From assembly GCA_964019695.1 (NCBI GenBank), contig OZ026530.1, positions 33,090,690-33,154,689 on the forward strand: a stretch of 64,000 nucleotides of DNA, in the 5' to 3' direction. This DNA comes from Loripinus fragilis (taxonomy: Eukaryota > Mollusca > Bivalvia > Lucinida > Lucinidae). Both the position numbers and the translations under genes were made by a program. Every line of letters starts with the position of its first letter. Position 1 is the stretch's first letter. The notes beneath the pieces are model-generated. The model saw nothing but the letters and a program-made list of their open reading frames with translations, was not told the DNA's origin and did no database searches. Below, piece by piece: positions 32,231 through 42,700 of the stretch.

Positions 32231-32690
32231 TGAAGGGGTCCTAATAGTAGTCTTATACTCTGTTCATTTCATTATATGTTTCATTTGAAAACTTACTTAG
32301 TTACCTACTTTGATATTATTTTTTACTGTATTTAATACATATATTTATATACATATTTTTATACTTATATGTTTAGGTATTCATTTAGTACCTAAGTTCA
32401 TTCTTTCACTCGATATATAGATATTTTTCTTTCTATTTTTTCATTTATTTATTTACCGAATTTATTTATTTATTTATTTATTTATTTATTAATGATATTG
32501 TCTTGTTTATATTATTACTTTATGTTTGCTTTGTTCATAACTTGTTTAGTATACGTATGTGTTTGTATATAGCCATGTTTATAAGCTATTGTGTTGATCT
32601 AGAATGTAGGGGAAGGGTCGAAACTAATGTTGTGAGAACTTGTGACCCAATCCCATTGCTGTAAATATTTTGACAATACAATATGCTTAA
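32231..32690 (+). other. LINE 3' untranslated region
   Basis: AT-rich, with an (attt)n run at 32455-32490, ending with ctgtaaatattttgacaata and catatgcttaaact. Confidence 0.55.
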
Positions 32691-32950
32691 ACTAACTCAG
32701 TGGTTTGCCTTGAATAATTCTGGACAAACTAATTTCCAAAAATAGACAGAATGGCCTGATTAAGACGCTGAGTGATTTTCATTAAAAATGCGTTCTGTGG
32801 TTTTGGGTATACATGCAGCATCTCGAACCTCGTGTTAATTGTGATGTTTATACCAAGGCTCAACAGACACCAAAGACTCCCTACAGACACCTACATGGGC
32901 ACTTTTTTTCGAAATATAGATGTTCTTCAGTTTCTGTAGTTTGATATTAA
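32691..32950. other. Unassigned DNA
   Basis: Nothing recognised apart from ttaa just before the next MITE. Confidence 0.35.
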
Positions 32951-33189
32951 TGAGCCAGTGCATGAGATTTTCAACAATGTGGTATGTGTGACCAGCAAAG
33001 CATCAGATCAGCCTGCGCATACGCGCAGTCTGATCAGAGCCTTTGCTAGTCGCTTGAGTATTCTATGAGTGTTAAGCTACTGACCGAACAGCATTTGGAG
33101 TTTTTATCCCTTAAGGGAGGCTGTACAGGCTCGTCTGAGTCTACACATGTCAAAATGCCACATTGTTGGAAATCTCATGCACTGGCTCA
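32951..33189 (+). mobile_element. TGAG-type MITE, best-preserved copy
   Basis: 32-bp TIRs begin tgagccagtgcatgagattt and agree at 31 of 32 positions. The immediate flanks read attaat on both sides (so ttaa next to the TGAG ends). The body includes gcctgcgcatacgcgcagtc then tgatcagagcctttgctagt. No coding capacity. Confidence 0.85.
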
Positions 33190-33229
33190 TTAATTTTTTC
33201 ATTTTAATTTGAGTTATGGTTATTGTACC

Positions 33230-33400
33230 ACACGTCGATAAGAGACTATAGAGTTGATGATCTCATGTGAGATCGCCAAAAATAGTACACGCATCTCGGG
33301 ATGCAGTGTTTTGTGGCTGTGTTCCTTGGCTATAGCAAGTACTCGATGGGGTGGGGGTGTGGGTATGGTTTGCGACCCCTGATTTAAATGACAACAAACA
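33230..33400. other. Leader segment shared with family A surroundings
   Basis: The gagatcgccaaaaatag ... acgcatctcgggatgcag segment resembles 33735-33785 and 59765-59815, which precede family A. Confidence 0.45.
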
Positions 33401-33720
33401 TTTTGTGGCTTTCCTAGGCATAAACCAGTTCCGACGGGTTGGTTTAAGATTTGTGTTGGTTTTAAAACGTGAACACCCAAAGTGGTTTTATGGAGAAGCC
33501 GGGAATCGAACCTGCCGCCCCTGGTTTATAAGGCTTCTCATCCTTTTTGTGGCTTTCCCTGGGTAGAAACCAGTACCGCCGGGAGGGTTTATGATTTGTG
33601 TGTTTATTTTATGACGGGAGCACCCGAAGGCTCACCGAAAGTGGTTTTATGTGGTTTTATGGTTTTATGGAGAAGCCGGGAATCGAACCTGCGACCCCTG
33701 GTTTACAAGGCTTCTCATCC
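33401..33720 (-). mobile_element. Two S1 SINE copies in tandem, both lacking the A box
   Basis: 33401-33540 and 33545-33720 each run from ttttgtggct to ggcttctcatcc with the ggttcgattcc B box (inverted). In both the segment containing the A box is deleted at the same point when compared with 9014-9237. The shared breakpoint implies that one truncated copy was duplicated. Confidence 0.75.
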
Positions 33721-33839
33721 TTTAGCTGGATCTCATTTGAGACCGCCAAAAAAGCACACGCATCACGGGATGCGTCGCTATTATTTCGTTATTTCGTTAA
33801 ATTGTTAAGATTCAAAATTAACATATATATTACTAAAAA

Positions 33840-34445
33840 AAAAAATATGATGGGTAGATATCGAGCATTTTCGATCTATTTATATATGCGATATATCTAA
33901 TAAAAGAAACTGTACACAAATATGTGAATACCACAAGTAAATAAATATCAGTTTTTGCATGACGTATTGGTGTCAGCTGTATTCTGTTGGTCTTTTTATT
34001 TTTTTATACTTCTCCAATGTAAGGGAAGCTACTTGTATAGTAATAGTGGTATTATAAGCGCAACTGTGGATGAAATGTGGAAGGGTTGTAAGGATAAAAC
34101 CGTGCCGACGATATCAGCCGAGTGATGACAAACGGTGGTCACGAGGGACGGATTTTTCGATCCCATCCTCACACGAATGTATCCAATTGTTGCAAAGCAA
34201 GATTTTTTAATTAGTCTCTTAACCATCTCCAGGTTACTATCAACGCTTAGGCCTATATATAATAAACGTTTTTGTTTTGTAAATACGCATGATCTTCGCT
34301 GAAAAAGAAATCAAGGACTGTACCACAAAAAAAACAGGCTTCAGTGTGCGAAGAAAAAATAATTCCAGAACCAAAGTAATCTCCCCCTCCCCCCACCCCA
34401 TAAAAAACAATTGGTCACTCCCTTATCACGCTTAGGGATGTCTGT
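33840..34445 (+). repeat. Family A in D2
   Basis: Matches 44690-45290 and 59870-60540. Recurrent minus-strand open frames (for example 34029-34226, starting near LIKKSCF...GSKNPSLV) appear in several family A copies with different breaks, so I treat them as non-coding. Confidence 0.75.
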
Positions 34446-34599
34446 TACTACACACAACAACAAGAAATGTCACAAACACGTGACGAATGCCCCCAAAGGA
34501 ATTGGTCTAGCACAAGACACATTTGAGGAAAGATAGCTATAATATAGCAAGAAAAACCTAGAAATGAAGCCAGAAGTCAATGTCAAAATAAAAATGACT

Positions 34600-35985
34600 C
34601 AAAATTGTATGCACCACTCCGCCATCCCAAGAGGAATCACCATCCCAAATTTGGGATTCCTACATCAAATAATATAGGAGATATGCTCTGGACACAATAA
34701 TTCTTGAAAACTAGGTCAGAGGTCAAGGTCACAGTGACCCAAAAATGGTTTGTGACACTCAGGCATCCCAAGATGCATTTACATACCAAATTTGGAATTC
34801 CTATTTCAAAGAATATAGGAGATATGCACCAGTTTCTAGAAACTAGGTCAGAGGTCAAGTTCAAAGTCACAGTGACTAAATTATGGTAAGTGACACTTCG
34901 TCATCCCAAGATGCATCCACACACCAAATTTGAGATTCCTACCTCAAATAATATAAGAGATACGCTCTGGACATGATTATTCTAAAAACTAGGTCAGAGG
35001 TCAAGGTCACAGTGACCCGAAAATGGTACATGACACTCCCCTATTCCAAGATGCATCCATACACCAAAATTGGAATTCCTAACTCAAGGAATATATGAGA
35101 TATGCTCGGGACACAATAATTCTTAAAACTAGGTCAGAGGTCAAGGTCACAGTGACCCAAAAATGGTATGTTACACCCTGTCATCCCAAGATGTATTTAC
35201 ACACCAAAATTGGAGTTCCTATCTCAAAGAATATAGGAGATATGCACCAGACTCAATGTAGTTTCTAGAAACTAGGTCAGAGGTCAAGTTCAAGGTCACA
35301 GTGACCCAATTATGGTACCCGACACTTCGTCATCCCAAGATGCATCCACACACTAAATTTGAGATTCCTACCTCAAATAATATAAGAGATATGCTATGGA
35401 CAAGATTATTCTAAAAACTAGGTCAGAGGTCAAGGTCAAGGTCACAGTGACCCGAAAATGGTACATGACACTCCGCTATCCCAAGATGCATCCACACACC
35501 AAATTTGGAATTCCTAACTCAAAGAATATAAGAGATATGCTCTGGACACAATAATTCTTAAAACTAGGTCAGAGGTCAAGGTCACAGTGACCCAAAAATG
35601 GCATGTGACACCCCGTCATCCAAAGATGCATTTACACACCAAATTTGGAATTCCTATCTCAAAGAATATAGGAGATATACACCAGACTCAATGCAGTTTT
35701 CAAGAAACTAGGTCAGAGGTCAAGTTCAAGGTCACAGTGACCCAATTATGGTACGCGACACTTCGTCATCCCAAGATGCATCCACACACCAAATTTGAGA
35801 TTCCTACCTCAAATAATATGAGAGATATGCTCCGGACACGATTATTCTAAAAACTAGGTCAGAGGTCAAGGTCAAGGTCACAGTGACCCGAAAATGGTAC
35901 GCGACACTCCGCCATCCCAAGATGTATCCACACACCAAATTTGGAATTCCTACCTCAAAGAATATAGGAGATATGGACCGGACAC
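34600..35985 (+). repeat. Nine-unit core-repeat array with trimeric higher-order structure
   Basis: Units start near 34685, 34826, 34973, 35104, 35243, 35393, 35539, 35679 and 35829. They alternate in three types by the text before ctaggtcagaggtcaag: type A (acacaataattctt), type B (caccag...gtttctag), type C (gattattctaaaa), in the order ABCABCABC. Each includes gatatgc, the aaatttgg(a)attcctacc block and ccaagatgcatc. Confidence 0.85.
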
Positions 35986-35989
35986 GAAA

Positions 35990-36052
35990 GCGGGACGGAC
36001 GGACTGACGGACGGACGGACGGACGGACTGACGGACTGACGGACGGACGGAC
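35990..36052 (+). repeat. ACGG/ACTG microsatellite
   Basis: A run of gacggacggactgacggacg type tetranucleotides directly downstream of the core repeats. Confidence 0.9.
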
Positions 36053-37290
36053 AGTGCGATTACTATATGCCTCCCAAAGTTCCTTTGGGGGCATAAAAAG
36101 TGGTTCTGGACGACAGTGTGTTGGTCCTGGACGACAATATGTTACAGGTTCCTGACGAAATAAAGAGTTATGTAATGTATGTGTAATGTGTTTGGGAGCC
36201 TACTAAACAGCAAGTATCTTATTTTATCGTTGTATATTTGTTCAGGATACTTATCAAAACTTAATTAATCCTGTAGCAAAGCGAATTTATCCAGTTTACT
36301 CTTATCTGATACAATTATTCTTCTTGAAACTGTATTTTACTACTACATATGCCCGCATATGCTTATTTTGTACATGCACTTTCGTTTTCTTTGTAATTTT
36401 TATGACTTGATATGATGGAGTATTGCATTGACCATCACATAGGCGAAATAAGCTTTCTCTTATAAATCAGCTTACTTTCGACAAACAAGTTTTTAAAACC
36501 GAACTGCAGCTAACTCATTCATTTTCCAATGTTACAGGTGTGTAACGACTGCAAATAGTTTGTTACAGGTTAAAGTCGACAGCGTTACAGGTAGAGACGA
36601 CAGTCTAATGGATTCTCTGGATTTCTGTTATACGAAATATCTTCTATTTTGGGTGAAGGTGAAATGCCCTTTAATATTTTCGCTGATGAGGGACCTGCCG
36701 AGGAAGTCTTTGAACGTACAGAGAATGTGTACAGTGATTCGATCATTTGCAAAACCCCAACTATACCGGTCCAAAGGACCTCTGACAGTGGTAATTAATT
36801 CACAGTACAACACTGCATATTATATGTTTGGAAATTAAAAACAAAGTTGGTCAAATGTTGTCATCTACTTATATTGTCTCGCTGTTAGCCTCTATTTCAA
36901 TGGATATACGGCTTTATTTTTTTAGCTAAAACGGTCATTTTTTGTATTAGATATATAGGAAAATAGAAAAATATTTTAGCACCATATCTCCCCGACCCAA
37001 TAAATAGGGTTTTGCGCGTATTCTTTTGAAATTTTTTCTTTCAAATATAATGTTATAATTAGTACAAGTAAGATTCCTTTACTTAGCTCCTTAGTCCTGA
37101 ACTATATCAGCTTTTAGCATATTTGTCTTAGATTATGAAAATCTGACTTTCAACGTTACTAAATTCTGTTGTTAGATTATTTTGTACATACACTTACCAG
37201 TTAAGCTACATGGCCAATGTATAGGTGTACTTTATCCATGGATAGAATGGTTATGGTACATTGCTGCATAGAATTATACCAGGGTAGATA

Positions 37291-37530
37291 ATTGGGCCTC
37301 GTCGCGAGAAAACCTGTCTTCGGGGTTTCCGACAAAGCGAGTTTGAAACCTTTCTTTTCAGCTACTGATACTAGCTAGAAAATTGAAATTTCACCTGTAT
37401 TAAGTTTACATATGATACTTTCCATAAAACGAATAACAAAGGCGCTGATCAGTCTGCGCGGATGCGCAGGCTGGTCTACGCCTGTGTTGTTCGCAAACCC
37501 CCGAAGACAGGTTTTCTCACGTTGCGGCCC
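37291..37530. mobile_element. 240-bp MITE present only in D2
   Basis: D3 shows the empty site agggtagatatattgtcatg (46482-46501). TIRs of about 32 bp: gggcctcgtcgcgagaaaac and the inverse of gttttctcacgttgcggccc. A 3-bp ata duplication fits the comparison. A related older copy lies inside the TA transposon. Confidence 0.75.
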
Positions 37531-37555
37531 ATATATTGTCATGAAGGTAGAATAG

Positions 37556-37812
37556 TAGGTAAGGGTGCAAAGATCAGGAATCGATACAATCAAGTACCAC
37601 ACCTGACCCAGGATACCAATGGGAAAGTGACAAACTCACAGTTAGACACCACAAACGAGAGCCAAGAGGTCAGCCCTTTCCCAGCAGGTGACCACAAAGC
37701 ACATATAAACAGACGTGCACAAAGACATAGCAAACACAAGACAGAACAAAAACCTAAAATATCTACAAAAGAAGTATCCACTTGGAACGGTCATTAAAAC
37801 ACTTTACTGGAG
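37556..37812 (-). repeat. Family C, short copy (D2)
   Basis: Colinear with 46498-46772 and 53828-54089: shares the gtgcaaagatcaggaatcga end and stops at tttactggagggct. The frames read from it (for example 37462-37797) are shadows of the repeat. Confidence 0.7.
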
Positions 37813-37839
37813 GGCTTTATAGGCTTTATTTGAACACGA

Positions 37840-37900
37840 CAACAACAATAACAACAACAATATTAACAACAACAACAACAACAACAACAAAAACAAAAAT
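37840..37900 (+). repeat. (aac)n microsatellite
   Basis: Runs of aacaacaac, shorter in the D3 copy at 46795-46836. Confidence 0.9.
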
Positions 37901-39139
37901 AAACGTTAAAATATTGACGATTTTGACTTTAAAAGACTTCCAAATGTGATTTTAATTGGGTATTGATGTTATAATACCCTTACGAATGAATAAAATTGAT
38001 TACTAAATTTGTGGGTAGTCTAATTATGCATGCCCCACCCATTTGATATTATCTCCTGTATTGTCACGGGGATCTGTTTATCTAATTATAACCTATTCTC
38101 GTTCATAATACATCAAACTTCTTATTAAAAAGAATACCAGTGATACTTTATACATAGGGAAGTTTTGGCCAGGATTGACAATGTGCTATTAAACAATAAA
38201 TGTGAAATGAATTGACCTAGTCGCACGAAAATCTGATTTTGTTGAATGCGTATGTCCTATGCTGAAAGCCTTTTCCAAACATTTTCGCCACTGACAAAAT
38301 ACAGGCCTGACCTTGGTCCAAACAATCATCTACAGTTAGTGATACCTGATAAATCCATGTCACTACAGTCGGATCTACAGATATTCCAGTTTATTCAGAA
38401 AGAGGGATAAGTTGCTCTAAATCCATTATATATTTTTGACTGATTTGTCATCCGTTAGTGATATGTCACTGAATAGTTTCTTATGCATACCTTTTGTGTA
38501 CATTTGCCATTTTATGGATAGGACTACTGATTGAACCAGAACCGGTTGAAATTTGCAGAATCAAGAGCTATATTATCAAGAGTACACTTAATGTCACGGT
38601 CCTGTATTTTGAAGACGCAGGCCTTGTATTTGACCAGCCTGAAAAGGTTTAAGATCAGTATTTACATCTGCTTAAGACAGAAAATTGTCGTCTCTAACCT
38701 GTCACTGAAAATATGACACTGTCTATTACCTGTTACAGAGTCGTCTCTGACCAGTAACATTTGAAAAAAATCTGAGGTTTTCAGTTTTCTTTAAAGAGTG
38801 TTGACTGTACTATATCTTATAGCATAAGATATCAAACTTAACAACATATACGTGTGTGATGGCAAGCACAGACCTGAGAGCATCCTCTTAATTCTTGAGA
38901 CAAACTTTCATAACAATAAATTAACAGCCAGTCAGCATCCTTCCTTCCAAATGTAGTTCCTTGCTTAGGCTATCACAAAGCAGTTCAGAGTTCGAAACAC
39001 CACATAGACTGAGCATCAACTAATCCAATTTTACAGCGTATCTGAAAGAAACTGATAACCAATCAAATATCATATAAAGCAAGATTCCTGGAAATTTTAA
39101 ACCTCTTGGAAATACAGCTTTAAACTCAACATAGCAAAG

Positions 39140-39427
39140 TAAGAAAAAGGGCAAAGACCAGGAATCGATACAACCAAGCACCACACCTGACCAAGGTTAC
39201 CAATGGGAAAGTGACAACTTCACAATTATACATAATAAACGAGAGCCAGGAGGTCAGCCCTTTCCCAGCAGGTGATCACAAGGCAGCAAACAGACGCGCA
39301 CGAAAGCATAACAAACACAAGACAGAAATAACATAAATGATACACAAAAGCACCGCATTGGAACGGTCAGTAAAATATTTTACTGGAGGGCTTAAACCGG
39401 TTTCACGGGGCACCAACTTCAACCTTA
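39140..39427 (-). repeat. Family C long copy, part 1 (split by Harbinger-like element)
   Basis: It continues at 43794-44060. The junction in D1/D4 (for example 62950-62965) has single tta at the insertion point. Confidence 0.75.
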
Positions 39428-41927
39428 AGCCCCATTCTCACTGTGCCGATGTAGCCACGGTTCATCCCGATGCAGGACAGCCAGTATGCCGTGATGCACC
39501 GGGACTGATTTCATAAAAAATAAATTGCGTTCTCACCTTGCCGACGTTACCCTGGTATAGCCCTGGTTCTCGAGAAAGCAAGACGCCGGTTGATCCCCGG
39601 TTCACCACGGAGCACTTACGGTGCAGCACAGTGGAGCCACGGTTCGTGCCGGTATACCCCGGTGTTACCCAGGTTGTTTACGGTGATGTCCCGGTAACTG
39701 CCGGTTGTGCCACGGTTACATGCCGGTAGGGCCACGGTTGCGTCCCGGTGCTACTCTACACTATAAAAACAGGATAAGAACGTGGAGTAACATCAGTTTT
39801 CTTCTGTCTCTATCGCATACCAGTTATGGCACAAATTGGACTGCACTGCCATAAACGAGTTACTAGAGGAATCATGATCTGTGTAGCGAAAGCAAGTGCC
39901 TAGTAGCCTCGAAGCTCATTTGCATGACAAATAAGCAGAAGCAGACCTGTTTTCTTACGACGAGGTTTAAATGTTCAGTGTTGATCTGGGCCCAGAATTA
40001 CAATGCCTCCAAAAAGTTAAGAAAGACTTAATTTCAGTATTGATTCTTCAACATGTACATTAAATGCTTAATAAATTGCCAAGACCGATGCAGTAGTCGT
40101 GGTCAAAGATATCATTGTGATCTACAGAAAAAATGATACTATTTTGGTTTTAATCAGTTTGGAAGCGTTATTTTTCGCATCCTGGAAATTCAATACTTAA
40201 CTTAAGTACTCCTTAATTTTAAGGATACATTGTAATTCTAGGCCAAGATTGTCTTGCTTTTTCGTAAAAATATATAAACACTTTAAGCGTGGCATGTGAT
40301 TTCCAACAGTGTGATATTTGTTGAGAAGTGTAGACTCAGACAAGCCTGTGCAGTCCCCAATTAAGCTTAAAAGTCGTTCGGTCAGTAGCTTAAAAGTCAT
40401 AGAATAATCAAGCGACTAGCAAAGGCTCTGATCAGACTCCGCCTAAGCGCAGGCTGATCTGAGGCTTTGCTAATGGCAACTATAGTCCGTACAGAAATTC
40501 AGTGAACATCGTTATTCTTTTTTAAAATGTCTTTAATGATAAAATTTTGGACTTAATTTTTGCATATACATATAATAGAACACCGCCTAATATACAATTG
40601 CATATTTGAATATCTATGATAAGAAAATAAGTCTGGAATCTCTTGTAAAATAAAATAACTTAGTCGTTTTCGATTTAGAAAATTCCTTATTTTCCCTCAT
40701 TGTATTTCATATGGGTAACACGTGGTTTATACAGTTCAATGAATACCATGTTTACTTGGTTGCATGATAAATAAAACGGTCACCAGCAGGATAACTCTTG
40801 ATATGTCTAAAACACACTGCAAATGTTTCGAAGAGACTGCGCAAATTACAATTCTGTCTGAGTTATCATATTTCACAATAATCAAATTTCGCAACTTATT
40901 TTCTAAGCGTTCCTGGTAAAATGACACATGTAGCAATTGGACCGCGACTGAGAAAACCTGTCTTGGGTGATTTGTAACAATAAAGGCACAGACCAGCTTG
41001 CGCATCCACACAGTCGTATCAGCAACTTTGTTGTCTGCTTTTTAAGAAGAATCATATAGACTTGCTGTGAGCAAAATAATTTCAATTTTCTAGCTAGCAG
41101 ACTGGTTTGAGACTCGCTTTGCCGGACTCCCAGAAGACATTTTTTCGCGCGTCGTGGCCTGTGCTCGACAGCTCTAGAACAAATATTTCAAGTGCAACAG
41201 ATAATAATATTAAAAACAAATATAATGAGGAGGCTGTTCATCAGATTTATCAATTTGATTGCGCTCTACATCGTCTAACACACAAGTCATTCGTAACTAC
41301 GGCCTACAGAGCCAGGGAACGGCGAGGACTTTGATTTTCTTGCTACAGAACCCTGTACTAACAGTGCATATGTCCGGCTGGGGCGTGGCTACAAATGACT
41401 TGTGCACATTATTTCTTTCGTCTTTATGCACTAGTCATTGGTGACCCAGCCCAGAGGAATGTCGAGGACTATTGCTATGTGTCTGCAGTTCCCCATAGTA
41501 ACCACCACGCTAGGAGATTGCTAGCTGGCAAAACCATGACAGTTCTTCCCCGCAGTCTGTTATTATACAGCACTGTCATGTGTGTCTAGGTCTATCAAAC
41601 CCCTATATTCCTCCGTATTGAGGAGACAATGTAAAAGTAAAAACACAGCACATTTACCAGGCCTTGGATATCCCCGTCCTGCTCAGGGGCTGGGGTGAAG
41701 CAGCGGTCACAAGGATGCACTTGGCATGAATGATTAATTCTCAGCCACCCCCAAAAATATTGACCCTAAAACAAAATATGACATCCGCTGATATATTGTT
41801 CAACCTATTTCCAAGTACATTCCCACCCCATCACTAATTTTCTTTCCGACCTCAGCATTATTTTTATTGGATGAGTCTTTTTTCACTAGAATCATACCTG
41901 TGCCCTGTATTTATTTTCTCTTATTAA

Positions 41928-42294
41928 AGCTGCATAGTCTGTAACTTTTGATCTTCTAATTTAAAAAATATTGTTTTTATTTTTCAAGACCACAGTTAAA
42001 ATACTCAAACTCAGGTAAATATTTTACCATTTTCGTAAATCTTAACAAGTTATCACTATCAAAACAACTACATTTATGTTAAAATTCAACGGTCTAGAAT
42101 TATTGGAGGGACGCAAATAATTACCAACAAGAGAAATAAACACCTATTTGATAAGATAATTCACTTTTCCATGCAGTTTTCAGCTGTACTGAACATTTTT
42201 ATTGTGAAAACATAGCTTAATTCTACTTTTACAAATGATTTAAAAAGAAAATAAAAAATTTCGAAAAATGCTCATAGTTACAGAGTATGCAGCT
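41928..42294 (-). mobile_element. TTAA-flanked MITE (AGCTGCATA family), copy 2
   Basis: Inverted relative to 17199-17564 and of the same length (367 versus 366 bp). TTAA lies at 41924-41927 and 42295-42298. Not present in TA-transposon copy 1. Confidence 0.75.
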
Positions 42295-42464
42295 TTAATA
42301 GACTTTTCGCTTACTGTAAAGGCGGCAACTTTAAAATTCATATCTGGGCGTGGTTCGGCTATTTCATCTGCTAAGGAAGGACAATCAGGTTTTATTTATA
42401 ATTTGGTAAAGGGTTAATAAGCTTTTTGGGCCGTGCAAACGTGCGTGCATTCATTTTAGTTGAT

Positions 42465-42700
42465 TATGGGAGGAAGGATCCAAATACCACCTTGAGTGGG
42501 CCATCAATGGCCCGCTAGCGATGCGCCATTTAAATGGCGTTTCGCTGGCGGGCCGATGATGGCCCAACATTGAATGCTGGATTGGTAGCTTTGTGATTTT
42601 AAGGGGATCCAGACCAGTATTGCTAATGAACCCTATATTTTTGTAATTTTCCAGGGGTTCCGGACCCCCTGCCCCCCTCCCCCCTCTGGGTCCGCACATG
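42465..42700. mobile_element. GGATCC-end MITE, copy 3, inverted
   Basis: Inverse of the 15133-15396 type, with the ccatttaaatgg palindrome and arms gatgcg/cgtttcgctggcgggcc. Ends are less conserved (ctctgggtccgcacatg on the right). Confidence 0.6.

Larger units (their letters stand above)
25915..32690 (+). mobile_element. Non-LTR retrotransposon (LINE, CR1/jockey-like), split by nested insertions
   Basis: Coding remnants appear in order: RT entry region (26046-26205), RT core (29003-29745), RT C-terminal part (29757-30062), C-terminal domain (31605-32165), then a 3' UTR ending ctgtaaatattttgacaata near 32690. Between them lie a 2.8-kb TA-flanked transposon, a family C fragment and a 1.3-kb mariner-type element. 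Each insertion breaks the same frame logic, so all are younger than the LINE. Frame breaks are numerous; the copy is dead. Confidence 0.8.
34455..36097 (+). mobile_element. Pearl-type (Helentron-like) non-autonomous element
   Basis: D3 shows the empty site: ttactacaca joins aagtggttct (45291-45310). The insert starts caacaacaagaaatg, has short inverted ends (atgcccccaaaggaa near 34486 and ttcctttgggggcat at 36080-36094), nine tandem ~145-bp core repeats, and an ACGG/ACTG microsatellite. This is the architecture of bivalve pearl elements, now grouped with Helentrons. No TSD is seen, as expected for rolling-circle insertion. Confidence 0.85.
36098..38770 (+). repeat. Segment Z of D2: probable non-autonomous DNA element with subterminal motifs
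   Basis: Colinear with 45301-47730 in D3; absent from D1/D4, where other DNA occupies the place. Short motifs gacgaca and gttacagg recur near the left side (36108-36160, 36533-36600) and inverted near the right (38686-38760), as in subterminal transposase-binding arrays. A left-end fragment recurs inverted at 61222-61580. No transposase frame seen. Confidence 0.5.

Noticed and set aside
34600..35985. Regularly spaced repeats as a CRISPR array
   Set aside because: Units are ~145 bp, directly adjacent with no unique spacers, in a eukaryotic transposon next to an ACGG microsatellite; this is a pearl-type core array.
36664..36798. 44-codon plus-strand frame with protein-like composition, present in both D2 and D3 (45861-45995)
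   Set aside because: Between the copies I count about four amino-acid changes and only two silent ones, so there is no sign of selection; no domain recognised.
36628..36813. 61-codon minus-strand frame conserved between D2 and D3
   Set aside because: Conservation follows from the duplication; it is antisense to the other frame and lacks any motif.
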